This document shows, in pieces, positions 12,690 to 21,616 of a stretch of 59,658 nt of DNA. The DNA lies in contig JAKSYS010000374.1 in assembly GCA_022925895.1 (NCBI GenBank), positions 1-59,658 on the forward strand. The letters run 5' to 3'. The notes below the pieces were generated by a model. It worked only from the letters and a program-made list of their open reading frames with translations, ran no database searches and was not told the origin of the DNA. The position numbers and the translations under genes were made by a program. Every line of letters begins with the position of its first letter. Positions within the stretch are counted from its first letter, which is position 1. The stretch comes from Fragilaria crotonensis (taxonomy: Eukaryota; Bacillariophyta; Fragilariophyceae; Fragilariales; Fragilariaceae).

Positions 12690-12878
12690 TTAACTGTATT
12701 TCTCCCATCCCATGTCGATAGCACGTTCGCGGAACACTTGACGCTTCATGTTGATACCGTATTTGCGGATCAATCCCATACCTCCTGGGCGTCCAGTCAC
12801 TCGGCAGGCACGACCTCCCTTTCCGTATTCCTTAGGGTGGATATTGTAAAGCTTGTTCGGTTTGCGTGTCTCGGCCAT
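12690..12878 (-). CDS. RPS29: 40S ribosomal protein uS14 (eS29), cysteine-poor form
   Basis: Small-subunit ribosomal protein of the cytosolic ribosome, 62 residues, single exon, clean frame from ATG to TAA. Recognised by HPKEYGKGGRACRV, GLIRKYGINM and RQVFRERA, which align to the eukaryotic S29 core. The family normally binds zinc with four cysteines (CxxC near the start of the core and CxxC in MCRQCF). Here only the first cysteine remains: the others are Thr (CRVT), Lys (NMKRQ) and Val (RQVF). The loop reads TGRPGGMG, resembling the TGRP loop of zinc-free bacterial uS14. Intact length and core suggest a working zinc-independent protein rather than decay. Confidence 0.88.
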   Translation of the reverse strand: MAETRKPNKLYNIHPKEYGKGGRACRVTGRPGGMGLIRKYGINMKRQVFRERAIDMGWEKYS

Positions 12879-13373
12879 TTTTGAAAATATCTGATGAGCT
12901 GAAGAAGGAATAGGAGATAAGATTAGCGACGTGTTTGCAACAAAGAAAGGCAGTCGTTATGCGGCAATCCAACAAAAGCATCAACCCGCACAAGTCGGCT
13001 CAATGTGGTCGCACACACGTCCACACATTCCATTTTATCCAGTCATTGACCTCATTCACAACTCCTAAACGCCTTCCAAACCCTACTTGATCAACGCGGC
13101 GAGAAGCAATGCAGTCATGAACATAAACAACGACAACACTCATGGTGAACCCACCTACGTCAATTGATGAAAAAATATATATCTAAATTATTACGTTCAA
13201 GTAAAAGGTAAGGTGAATCGTCACTTTTTCCTATGGGTGTGACAAACCCGTGTCATTTTCCCAAATATTGATTTTCGTCTGTTTTTGCATTTTTGCAAGT
13301 GTTCATTGGCGGGAATCAGGACACACACACCTCACGCCAACGAGAAAGCAATTCGCGATTGTGACAGTGACAA
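12879..13373. other. divergent intergenic region
   Basis: Shared 5' flank between RPS29 (-) and the phosphate-transporter-like gene (+). It contains an AT-rich run near 13170-13200 and a short ACACACAC run near 13321. No further gene is seen. Confidence 0.5.
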
Positions 13374-14837
13374 TGGAAGCACCCCGGACTGATGCTCCGA
13401 CCACTCAGCAGACGCAGTGATAACAGATGACGACGAGGCGATGAGTCATGACGACAATGTCCAACTCTCGTGGTATCAAAATCCAGCGCAGATTACAGCC
13501 ATGGTGTCCAATTTTTCAACCTCCTACAATGTCGTCAATATTTCAATCGTGCTGCCGATACTTCAAGACTTGCATCATGGTTCCTCTGACGACGCAGCCG
13601 CATGTGCATCCTCTCTGTTAGCGGGTATGATACTGGGCCAAATTGTCGGTGGAGCATTGGGCGATTCTTTTCTGGGAGATTGGGAGCGCTGCGACTGGTC
13701 ATGGCTGTTCAAATTGTTGGTAGTGTTGGAAGTGCCTTGATCTGGGGTGACTACATTTACATTTGGCTGGCAGCTTGGCGCTTCCTTCTGGGGATTGGTT
13801 CCGAGCCGTTTATCCCTTGGCAGCAACATTGAGTGCCGAGCACGCAGGAGGTAGCCATGATGCCGCTGGCGAAGTGTCGCCTAGCGTGAAAATCCAACAG
13901 CTCAAGAGTGTTGTGCTGACATTTTCGATGCAAGGCTTTGGTTTTCTGACTGTTCCTTTGGTGGGTGTCACACTGCTGTTCTTAATCCCCGAGTCATCGC
14001 TCAATCTGGTGTGGCGCCTCATCCTCGGGTTCGGCTGTATCCCGGGCGTTTTCCTTGTTGCATTGCAATGCCGGCTGTACAGGTCGTCGAATCTAGTTGC
14101 GATTCCTCAAATTGACCCCGGACCAGATGCCACAATTGAGGAGATCATTCATGAGGAGCGGCAAGAACCCTTGATCGTGAGTGAAAGTGATGACTTGTTC
14201 GAAGAGGAGCACCAAAGTAATGACGCGCTCCCTGGAATATGGAACTCCATACGAATGGAACCCGATCTACTTCAGAAGCTCCTAGGTACCGCAGGTTACA
14301 TGGTTCCTTTCGATATACTATTTTGGCAACACACTTTTCAACCAATTGTCTTGGAGGCTGCGTTTGGCGGTGGTGATCCCGATGAGGATAACGTCATCAA
14401 GAAGGCCGCTACCAACTCGTTGATTCTAGCATTGATAGCTCTACCTGGGTATGGAGTATCGGCGCTTTTGATGGGAAGAAACTCTGCAACAATTTGCTGA
14501 CCCCAAGATACGTGCAAATGCAAGGGTTCGTCATTATGGGACTGCTCTATGCTGTCATTGGAGCATGTTGGACTGAGCTCAGACGAGCTCCAGCATTGTT
14601 GGTGTTTCTGTACGGGATGACATTTCTTCGCCAACTTTGGTCCGAATACAACCACCTTCGTCTTCCCTAGTCTTATTTACTCACATGACTGTCGGTCGAC
14701 TCTGAATGGCATCAGTGCTGCCGCAGGAAAGCGGGTGCTCTGGTGGGAGCAACTCTGTTTGCACCAGCTGCTGCGTCCTTTGGCGACGACAAGGTCATGC
14801 TGATATGCGCAGGTGTCAGCATCGTTGCATTGGATTA
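13374..14837 (+). CDS. MFS transporter, phosphate:H+ symporter (PHS/Pho84)-like, frame broken
   Basis: Twelve-helix membrane transporter of the major facilitator superfamily, most like the Pho84/PHS phosphate symporters. The likely start is the ATG at 13374 (MEAPRTDAP...). Landmarks in order: [12 protein letters not shown] (TM1), a [14 protein letters not shown] motif of the loop 2-3 type near 13625-13665, WRFLLGIG followed by [10 protein letters not shown] (compare the Pho84 GIG..YPLSA motif), an acidic central loop ([11 protein letters not shown]), and C-terminal [14 protein letters not shown] followed by [13 protein letters not shown] near 14630-14730, both strong PHS-type signatures. The reading frame changes at least six times by single bases (near 13417, 13675, 13795, 14490, 14630 and 14730). 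Because conservation continues to the end, the breaks are probably sequence errors. The substrate is inferred from family only. Confidence 0.75.
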
Positions 14838-14847
14838 ACGCAATGTT

Positions 14848-16069
14848 TTACAAGAGTTCCTGCCATTGATCGTGAATTGGTGACAACGCGAGAGTAATGA
14901 CACAGACACTGCTTCGTGAGCTCGACGCCGCATCGCTGTTGTTTTCTGCTTCTTTCCTCGGGAGTTCAAAATCTGTTGGTGGCACATTCGCCCACCCAAG
15001 AACGGTGTAACCCAGACGCTTTAGGGATACCTGTAACTTAGTATCCTTTGTGGCGAAAGCGCAAGGGGTCTTTTCCTTCAAAAATGGAGTGATACTCTCC
15101 AATATACGAGAATTCTCGTCAACGTACGAAATAGTGTTCTGACCCCACGGAAGATTGGCAACCACGCAATCGACATCGTCCATGCTCTCCATGGTCAAAC
15201 AATCCGTTGCGTCCCGTCTGGACACAGTCCATCTGTCGCTTTTGCCGAAGAAGGAATCTAGATTTCTTTTGGTTCCATCGACACATGCTTGCTGTACGTC
15301 CCACCCTTCTGCGACCATACCCCGCGCCAAGGCATAAGCAAGAAAGGTGCCACTTCCACACGTGGGGTCCAACACTTTTGGATGCTCCATTCCATCGACT
15401 GCGTCGAGCAAAAAGTCCACAATAATCTCTGCGATATTCGGATTGATAGAGGAGCTATACTGAAAAGGACGGTGATTCCAAGCAATGGTGTTATGAGATT
15501 CTTGAGCTGGTCTATACAGCATACGAGACCAAATAAAAGCAATCTACTGTATCCACCAGCAGTAACTTCTCCGATGCCTGATGTGGAATTAGGTGGGCTG
15601 GCGCCGAAATGGCTTGTGCAACGCATACCATAAGCGACCGAGAAGTGTAGCCAGATGATTTCGTGGCGTCAGCTTCCGTCTGATGCAAACGAAGATAGTC
15701 AAGAGTCCAACCGGGTTGTATTGATTGAATACGTCCTATCGTCGTTAACAACGAATGCGGATCGACACTTTGTGCCAAGATTTCTCCCACCCAGTCGGCT
15801 CGCCGTAAGCTTGACGGCCATTTTCTCTGTGCGAAGCCATCGAAACCATCTATGCGGAGCAAGGAGCATCCTGTCGCAACGTCGAGGACGAGGCGTTCAC
15901 AGGAGTAATCCCGGGCTTGCAATCTGGCTTCCAAATACTGCAACTCTGCGAGCTTGAAGGTCTCAGAAGTTTTGACGAGAAACGTAGAATAACAACTTGC
16001 AAAGTGAAATCCATGAAAGACGAGAAGGATACATATCAATAACTGAGCGTGAAGAGGAGTTATCCTCAT
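14848..16069 (-). CDS. putative RNA methyltransferase (UPF0020/THUMP-associated type)
   Basis: S-adenosylmethionine-dependent methyltransferase, probably acting on tRNA or rRNA. The N-terminal part (16069 to about 15530) starts with a hydrophobic stretch (LLICILLVFHGFHFA) that could be a signal peptide or anchor. The C-terminal part (from 15522) carries FQYSSSINPNIAEIIVDFLLD, the SAM-binding DPTCGSGTFLAYALARG, and the catalytic NLPWG motif, which is the NPPY-like motif of base-amino methylases. One single-base frameshift near 15530-15545 separates the halves; the C-terminal frame has a TAG just upstream. The stop is only 10 bp from the stop of the convergent transporter gene. Recognised as the UPF0020/Trm11-like fold; the modified base and RNA are unknown. 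Confidence 0.75.
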
Positions 16070-16419
16070 CGTTTGACGTTGTGTGTACAGACGTGATCGA
16101 TTATCGGAAGGCCATGACGATTTTTCATTTTCGGATTATTGGTGCTTGCAGGTTACTGTATACTGTATACTGTATAGTACTGGAATCACGCTCCGTTGTG
16201 GAGAGCCTCTACTTGTACCGGTACGAGTACTACGGATGTACCTAAAATTCATGAAACGAATAAAGCAACCATGTAGGGCATGGTATATTCGCCAAGCAGG
16301 AAAAACCCCGTGCTTTTGCCGTGTTAAAACGGAGTACTGGCGAGTATTCTGAAGGTAGATTGTCAAGTAACGCTAAAAGTGTTAACAGTAAAAAAGCACA
16401 AGTACAATGAACAACAGAA
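16070..16419. other. intergenic region, GTAC-rich near 16175-16240
   Basis: Upstream flank of the methyltransferase gene. It holds five GTAC tetramers between about 16175 and 16240 (for example TTGTACCGGTACGAGTACT). No gene is supported. Confidence 0.5.
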
Positions 16420-17190
16420 ACATTGGGATTGTTGAGAGGCAGTCCCATTCTGCCAAGACAACTTTGATAGGAGGAGCTTAAGCCCAACAGGGGGTATCCG
16501 CAATTTTGCATGAAAAGCAGCACAAAGAAGAGTCGATCTGAGCAGCTGCAGCACAGCACCGCGTCGCAAGGAAGAAGAAGTACATACTGCCAAGGCTGAA
16601 GCATGTCGCGGCTGAGGCCAAGAAGGCTGCTGCCGTTGCTGCAGCGGATAAACAGCGCCTGGCGGAGGCTTCTGCTAGTAACAACGTCGCGAACAAGAAC
16701 GCAGCAGCAGAGCTCTGCTCCCGACAGGCGCAGCAAGGAAGCGATTCGAAAAATGCAGCCCAATGGCTGCGTTGGCTCAGCAATATCGACGAGAGGAAGA
16801 ATTTGCCGCCAAGGATGCTGAAGCAGAAGCACGTCGTTGCGAACAAGCTGAGGCAAAGAAAGCGGCGGAAGTTGCTGCGTTGGCTCAACCACGTCATCGC
16901 TCAGCAAGAACAAAAACGTGCGGCTTAGGCTGCTGATGCAGAAGCGTGTCGTCATGAACAAGCGGGCGAAGATTAAGAAGGCCGCTGCTATAGGTGGTAC
17001 AGCTGAGCGTCATTGTAAAAAAGAGGCAGAGCGCGAGGCATAGGCCCAAGAAGCTGCTGAGAGGCGACGACAGCAGGAGATGGAGCGACAAAGAATGGCC
17101 GAGGAACGCAAGGCTGCGAAAGAAGCTGCTCCCGCGTAGTAGGCTCCTCCAAAGAGCGTTCCCAAGATCAAGGAAGGGAGATTGACATCA
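16420..17190 (+). pseudogene. decayed Ala/Lys/Glu-rich coiled-coil gene
   Basis: Plus-strand frames read long alanine, lysine, arginine and glutamate runs typical of a coiled coil: AEAKKAAAVAAADKQRLAEA, KDAEAEARRCEQAEAKKAAE and RRRQQEMERQRMAEERKAA. A unit containing GCTGCGTTGGCTCA recurs at 16766 and 16874, a spacing of 108 bp (36 codons), so the gene was internally repetitive. Stops interrupt the natural frame at several places, mostly where glutamine or glutamate codons are expected (GCTTAAGCC near 16480, ATCTGAGCA near 16540, GCTTAGGCT near 16927, GCATAGGCC near 17040, GCGTAGGCT near 17138), and there are frameshifts. The number of in-frame stops, unlike the purely frameshifted genes nearby, suggests true decay. 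No start or family assigned. Confidence 0.55.
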
Positions 17191-17990
17191 TCCGCAATCT
17201 GTGTGGTAACGAGACCGCGCAAGGCGACTCCGGCAGCGAAGCCGCCAATGGCATCGTCGATGGTTCGTTGCGGCTTGTGTTTTGTGTCATTCTGGAAATC
17301 TGGTCTCAGGGCTCAGGGTACCCACAAACTAGTAGAGCTAGTATTGCAAAACGTAGAAGAGTACCTCGGGAAAAAAGTTGCATTCGTTCCTTATACGAAG
17401 CACGTAAAGATACCGTAGGTGCAACAGATGTTGCAGAACCCAAAATGCTGGTACTATTGTTTGCAGTTCATATGCCCCACGCAAACGCACGAAAAACGTC
17501 ATCAAGTACCCCTATTATGCAACATAGTACCAGTTCTAATTAATCCGCAAGATCGGTGGAATCCTATAAGAGAAGTACTACCTCGGTCGCATTTCCGAGG
17601 TAATACCTTGGTACAAGTACCCTCTACCCTCGATGGGCCGCGAGCCGCGAGCCGCGAGCCCACGACCCAGGCCACCACCGTGTTATTTGCGCGCCAACGA
17701 TAAAGGAACACAATCGAAAGCAGACAGATAGGCTCGGTTTTAGATATATGCAGTTGGAAGTGGGAACCGTGCATGGGTATGCCTAGTAGAACAGCAGTAC
17801 AGAGAACGGTCCGGTCATTTTACTGGGACTTTTACCACTCAGGCAGTTTAGTATGAAACTGTACACGACTTCCACGGATGTGTCCGCGCTTCATTGGTGT
17901 CAAGAGCAAATTCACATTTCACATCTTACATATACAACGCATCGCCCTCAGTTCGCCAAACGCCAAACCACACTAACACTTGCCATTATC
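17191..17990. other. intergenic region upstream of ATX1, GTAC-rich
   Basis: There are eight GTAC tetramers between about 17310 and 17615. A hairpin TACCTCGG/CCGAGGTA with an 8-base loop lies near 17579-17602. A small tandem GCGAGCC run lies near 17640-17662. No gene is supported. Confidence 0.5.
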
Positions 17991-18439
17991 ATGCCTGTAA
18001 CCGAGTTCAACGTTGGAATGACTTGGTAAGTTGTACATGATGTTGCGCGCGACGTTGTCGACATTGTACAAAAAGTATTTTACTCAATCTAATGATTGCA
18101 ATCACAGCGAAGGTTGTGCTTCTGCGGTCAAACGAATTTTGGGAAAGGTAGAAGGTAAGCATTGCCAATGCTGACGGTAAAAATTCGAGGAGGGTCTAAT
18201 GCTCACGTTAAGCGCCCCTCCCGTTTTCCAGGCGTTTCCGACGTGCAAACAAATGTCGAGACGAAGAAGGTTGTGGTGACTGCGGATGACAGTGTTTCAC
18301 CACAAGATATGTTGGAGAAGCTCCAAAAAGTAAGTTGGCGAGTGGTGAGAAAGCTATCGGCTTTGTTTGTTGGATTGCTAATTCTCTTCTTCTTCGGCAG
18401 TGGTCGGAAGCAAGTGGAAAGTCAGTAGCACTCGCGTAA
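17991..18439 (+). CDS. ATX1: ATX1-type copper chaperone, four exons
   Basis: Small cytosolic heavy-metal-associated (HMA) protein that carries Cu(I), typically to a P-type copper ATPase of the secretory pathway. It is hidden by introns. Exons are 17991-18025, 18108-18154, 18232-18329 and 18401-18439. All introns are GT-AG (GTAAGT..CACAG, GTAAGC..TCCAG, GTAAGT..GGCAG) of 82, 77 and 71 bp. The join gives 72 residues in one frame. The metal site MTCEGCA is split by the first intron (codon 12, TG|C). The rest follows the fold: the helix SAVKRILGKVEG, strand VSDVQTNVETKKVVVTADD and helix SPQDMLEKLQKWSEASGKS. Size matches the family (about 70). No frame errors. Confidence 0.93.
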
Positions 18440-19679
18440 CCAGTATTGTTCTCAGTCGCGAGTTCAAGTCGGTGCAGCTCCTGTACTTGCTGGTAAATGT
18501 TAGTAATTGTTGGTATCAAGAATGCATATATGGCATCGCTTTGGTTAGAAATCCAGTATACTTCGACAACGGCGCTTGTCAACTGCTTTTCGCGACATGG
18601 ACATGTTTGAGATCGCCTCTCGTAGTTTTGTAGTTTTGTTATTGCACAATGAGCGAAGCCATATTGTGTGATACGTGATGCGTGATGCCTCATAGTTGTA
18701 GAGTAAGGCCGTCGCTGAATGCTATTCAGATATCCAATGTACACCCCGAGTTGACAAGGGTATAGTATGCCTCATGCCTACTAATGAACCCCTGAACTGC
18801 GAGACTAACTAAGTCACTAACGCCTGCACGGGATGAATACATTGGATCCATGCATGGGTCTGGAGCGTGTAACAAGCAGGAGGTATGCAATACCAAAGTG
18901 TCTATCGGCAGGGGTGCAAATTGCAAATGCTAAGGTATTCTCCGTTGCATAGGAAAAACAAAAAGGAGAATTTGCAGGATGAATGGCAACAGTCATGCAA
19001 GGCACACGAGGGAGATTTCTCGTTGTTTAATTGGCATAGGGAACCAAATGCAATGGCAATGATGGATTTCTCACTTGAAGCTTGGGTGCGTTGGCCGCAA
19101 TGCTGGCCGCATAACGCGGTCTGCCTCAGATATAAGCCTACTCCGAGCACACTAAATTAACATGAGATACTCATGCCATTAGTGATATGTGCTACAGGCA
19201 TAAGCATATCTGTCCAGGTACTATGTTAAGAAAATCGCAGAAAACAAAAAGTCGATTAATCATATCTTCATCAATATTGACCTTGTCATCACTTTGAATA
19301 GCTACAAACAAAGCTCTGTATCAGATCTATTGAATGCTGCCGTTAGAAGTAGGTTAAGAAGTGTGTCAATGTTGCGAATACTTTTTCTCGTCCAGGTACT
19401 GTCACTAGTACGGCAAATTGAGTCCTTTTCATCAATCCGTTGTCTCATCACTCTTCTAATGCACTAAGATATTCATTGACAATAGGTCAGCTAGGAGTGT
19501 GCGTTGCAAGAAATGCAATATCTTTCTTTTTGATCTTAAATTTTCCGTTTCTTCGCATGAACGAATTTTCGTGGGACTTCGTAGGTAAAGTCCCGGTTGC
19601 CAGAAATTCTCATTTGAGGGTGCTTCCGAAGTGCATAAATCAGTCCATCGACGATTAAACACATCCTCGATGCCCCTGC
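18440..19679. other. intergenic region, no gene seen
   Basis: No supported gene; small frames at 18885-19160 and 19440-19658 lack recognisable features. CTGTCCAGGTACTATG occurs at 19210-19225 and a related CGTCCAGGTACTG near 19390. These may belong to the edge of the transposase-like element to the right. Confidence 0.45.
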
Positions 19680-20968
19680 TTACACCATTGTAGGTGGGAT
19701 TGCAGGGACCAACTCCCTTCGAGGAATGTAAGTGGTCCACTCACGAGGCAGTGTTGCAAGTTTTGCCAGGATTGGATCTCGCCTTTTGAGGTCCTTGAGA
19801 AGGAAGTCCACCTTCGCCTCCGGCAAGACCCACCTGATCACATCGCCCCAATCCTTGTCAGTAAGTGATGCCGCATCAAGTTCAAACTTAAGTAGTGCTG
19901 TCTGCGCTTTGTCTAATACCTTGAGCATCGCCTCACTTTTTTTGTCCGCCACTTTCACCCTTGCCGCTTCGTTCAACTCAAGCTGCTGTTCCTGCGCTTG
20001 CAGCGTCACTCCAGCATTCCCAATACGGGATTCGCAGTGATTCCACTGTCCACCAGCGGAGAAGGCCTTTCCACTGCTAAGCAGCTCTGCCACTTGCCCA
20101 GCCTTGGTTGCTGCCCTTTCAACATGAACAGCCCTTGGAATCGCAGCATCCCAAATCCCATGGTTAAATCCATCCAGCGAGGCCGTCCTTTGTAGCCTGA
20201 TACACGGTGCTACGTGCCAAGCGTTTGCTGCCATCAAGAGAGTATTCGGCGTTGAGTCTGTCGCACATTTTACCAACAGGCTCGCCTGCTGTGGTGCTGG
20301 AGGCGACCAGATTCGTTGCAGTCTTGAAAGCTGTTTTGTACCTAAGTTCGTAATCCAACTTTCTTCTCTTGAGTTCGAGCTTATGAGCACTTGCTGCTTG
20401 TTTGGATGAACGTCGACTACGTTTGCTGGTTGACCGAGACGATGCTGTGGAGCTCAGGGTTGTGAAGCTTGAGGAATTGGTGCTGTTCATTGTGACGGGG
20501 GATATGTTCCTTAATTCGTCATCTCCTCCTATTAAATCAATAACCATGTCCAGTTTATCTTGAATTGACTTTCGAATGAGAACATCGTAGGTACCTTTGT
20601 CTCTCCTAGCTTGAACACGCGAGTAGAGCGTACTTAATGGAACAGTTCCATGCAAGTAACATGCCCCAATGGCTTGTTCTATAGTGAGACCATTGACAAT
20701 CAGCCACCTTCGTCGATTTTGTGGATTGACGATGCGATTAAATTAGTTAGTATGGATTTCCTGTAGGATATGGGATTGATCGGAAGTCGACACTCATTTT
20801 TTTTGAAGCCATTTTGTCTGTTCACAATGGTAATTTTAGTGCAGCCGCAAGAAACAAAATACGTACCAACTTGACCGCATCTTCAACAGTGCATTTTGTC
20901 GATGGCCTACCAAAAGATACTGACGCGGATGCTGGACCTGTACAGCCTTTCTTTCCTTTGCTTGACAT
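19680..20968 (-). CDS. transposase-like gene, probably internally deleted
   Basis: Minus-strand frames 20655-20164 and 20390-19680 join by one frame change near 20170-20200. The likely first exon is 20968-20867 (MSSKGKKGCTGPAS..., 34 codons), ending at a GTACGT donor. The N-terminal half has SLDGSKRLARSTVYQATKDGLAG, resembling a DNA-binding helix-turn-helix. The C-terminal half has ASLTDKDWGDVIRWVLPEAKVDFLLKDLK and a charged coil. This architecture resembles, from memory, transposase-like proteins abundant in diatoms, in which a long catalytic middle separates these ends. Here the middle is absent, suggesting a deletion derivative. The exact acceptor of the first intron is unclear. The family call is an inference; the open frame itself is well supported. 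Confidence 0.55.
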
Positions 20969-21616
20969 GTTCAAAAAAAATCGACTTAACCTACGAACTT
21001 TAATGTAAGGCGAGAAAAAAAATTAAACATTTTTGATCCGCGCCATCTTTTGAAAAAGACCTCCTCTACACAAACAAGCTACAGTAACCCCATATCGATT
21101 GCTGTGTACAACAACTTTTGACTTGGAGAAATGATTGATCTTCGTGAATGGATAGGCTGAAATCACTCGATTCTGAATCTGTCCAGGTATACCCGTAATT
21201 TTGGCTGTCCAGGTACTATGCTTATGCTCGTACTGTATCTATGCTTAGAATGCTGGTATACCGACACATTTCAAAATTGCTGCGGTCATAGCCGCATGTC
21301 ATACAGTCCATAGTACATTTAGTATTGCTGTCTATTCTGCTGTTATTCTGCTACTCTAGGAGCGTACAGTGCCCGGGACTACAGTACGGTGGTATACCAG
21401 TACTCCAGTACAAGATGTACTCGGAGCTCGGGCCCTCGTCAACTCTCAACGCGACGTGGAGGGTGATAGTCATTTCACTGTACATGAGATTCACGTCCCG
21501 AACATACTGAGGTGTCCCCATTCGAGGATCCGCCAACGGGTCCACCCACCGAATACGAACGCCAACACCATCATTGCCGTCGCTGTTGCCGTCTTGACCG
21601 TCGTTATTAAACAATC
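20969..21616. other. intergenic region upstream of SEC24
   Basis: It contains CTGTCCAGGTA at 21179 and CTGTCCAGGTACTATG at 21205-21220, the same 16-mer as at 19210. It also holds six GTAC tetramers between about 21310 and 21425. No gene is supported. Confidence 0.5.

Noticed and set aside
16242-16961. 239-codon minus-strand frame rich in Leu, Cys and Ser
   Set aside because: It is the antisense shadow of the Ala/Lys/Glu-rich coiled-coil sequence on the plus strand; its composition is exactly what that shadow would give and it matches no family.
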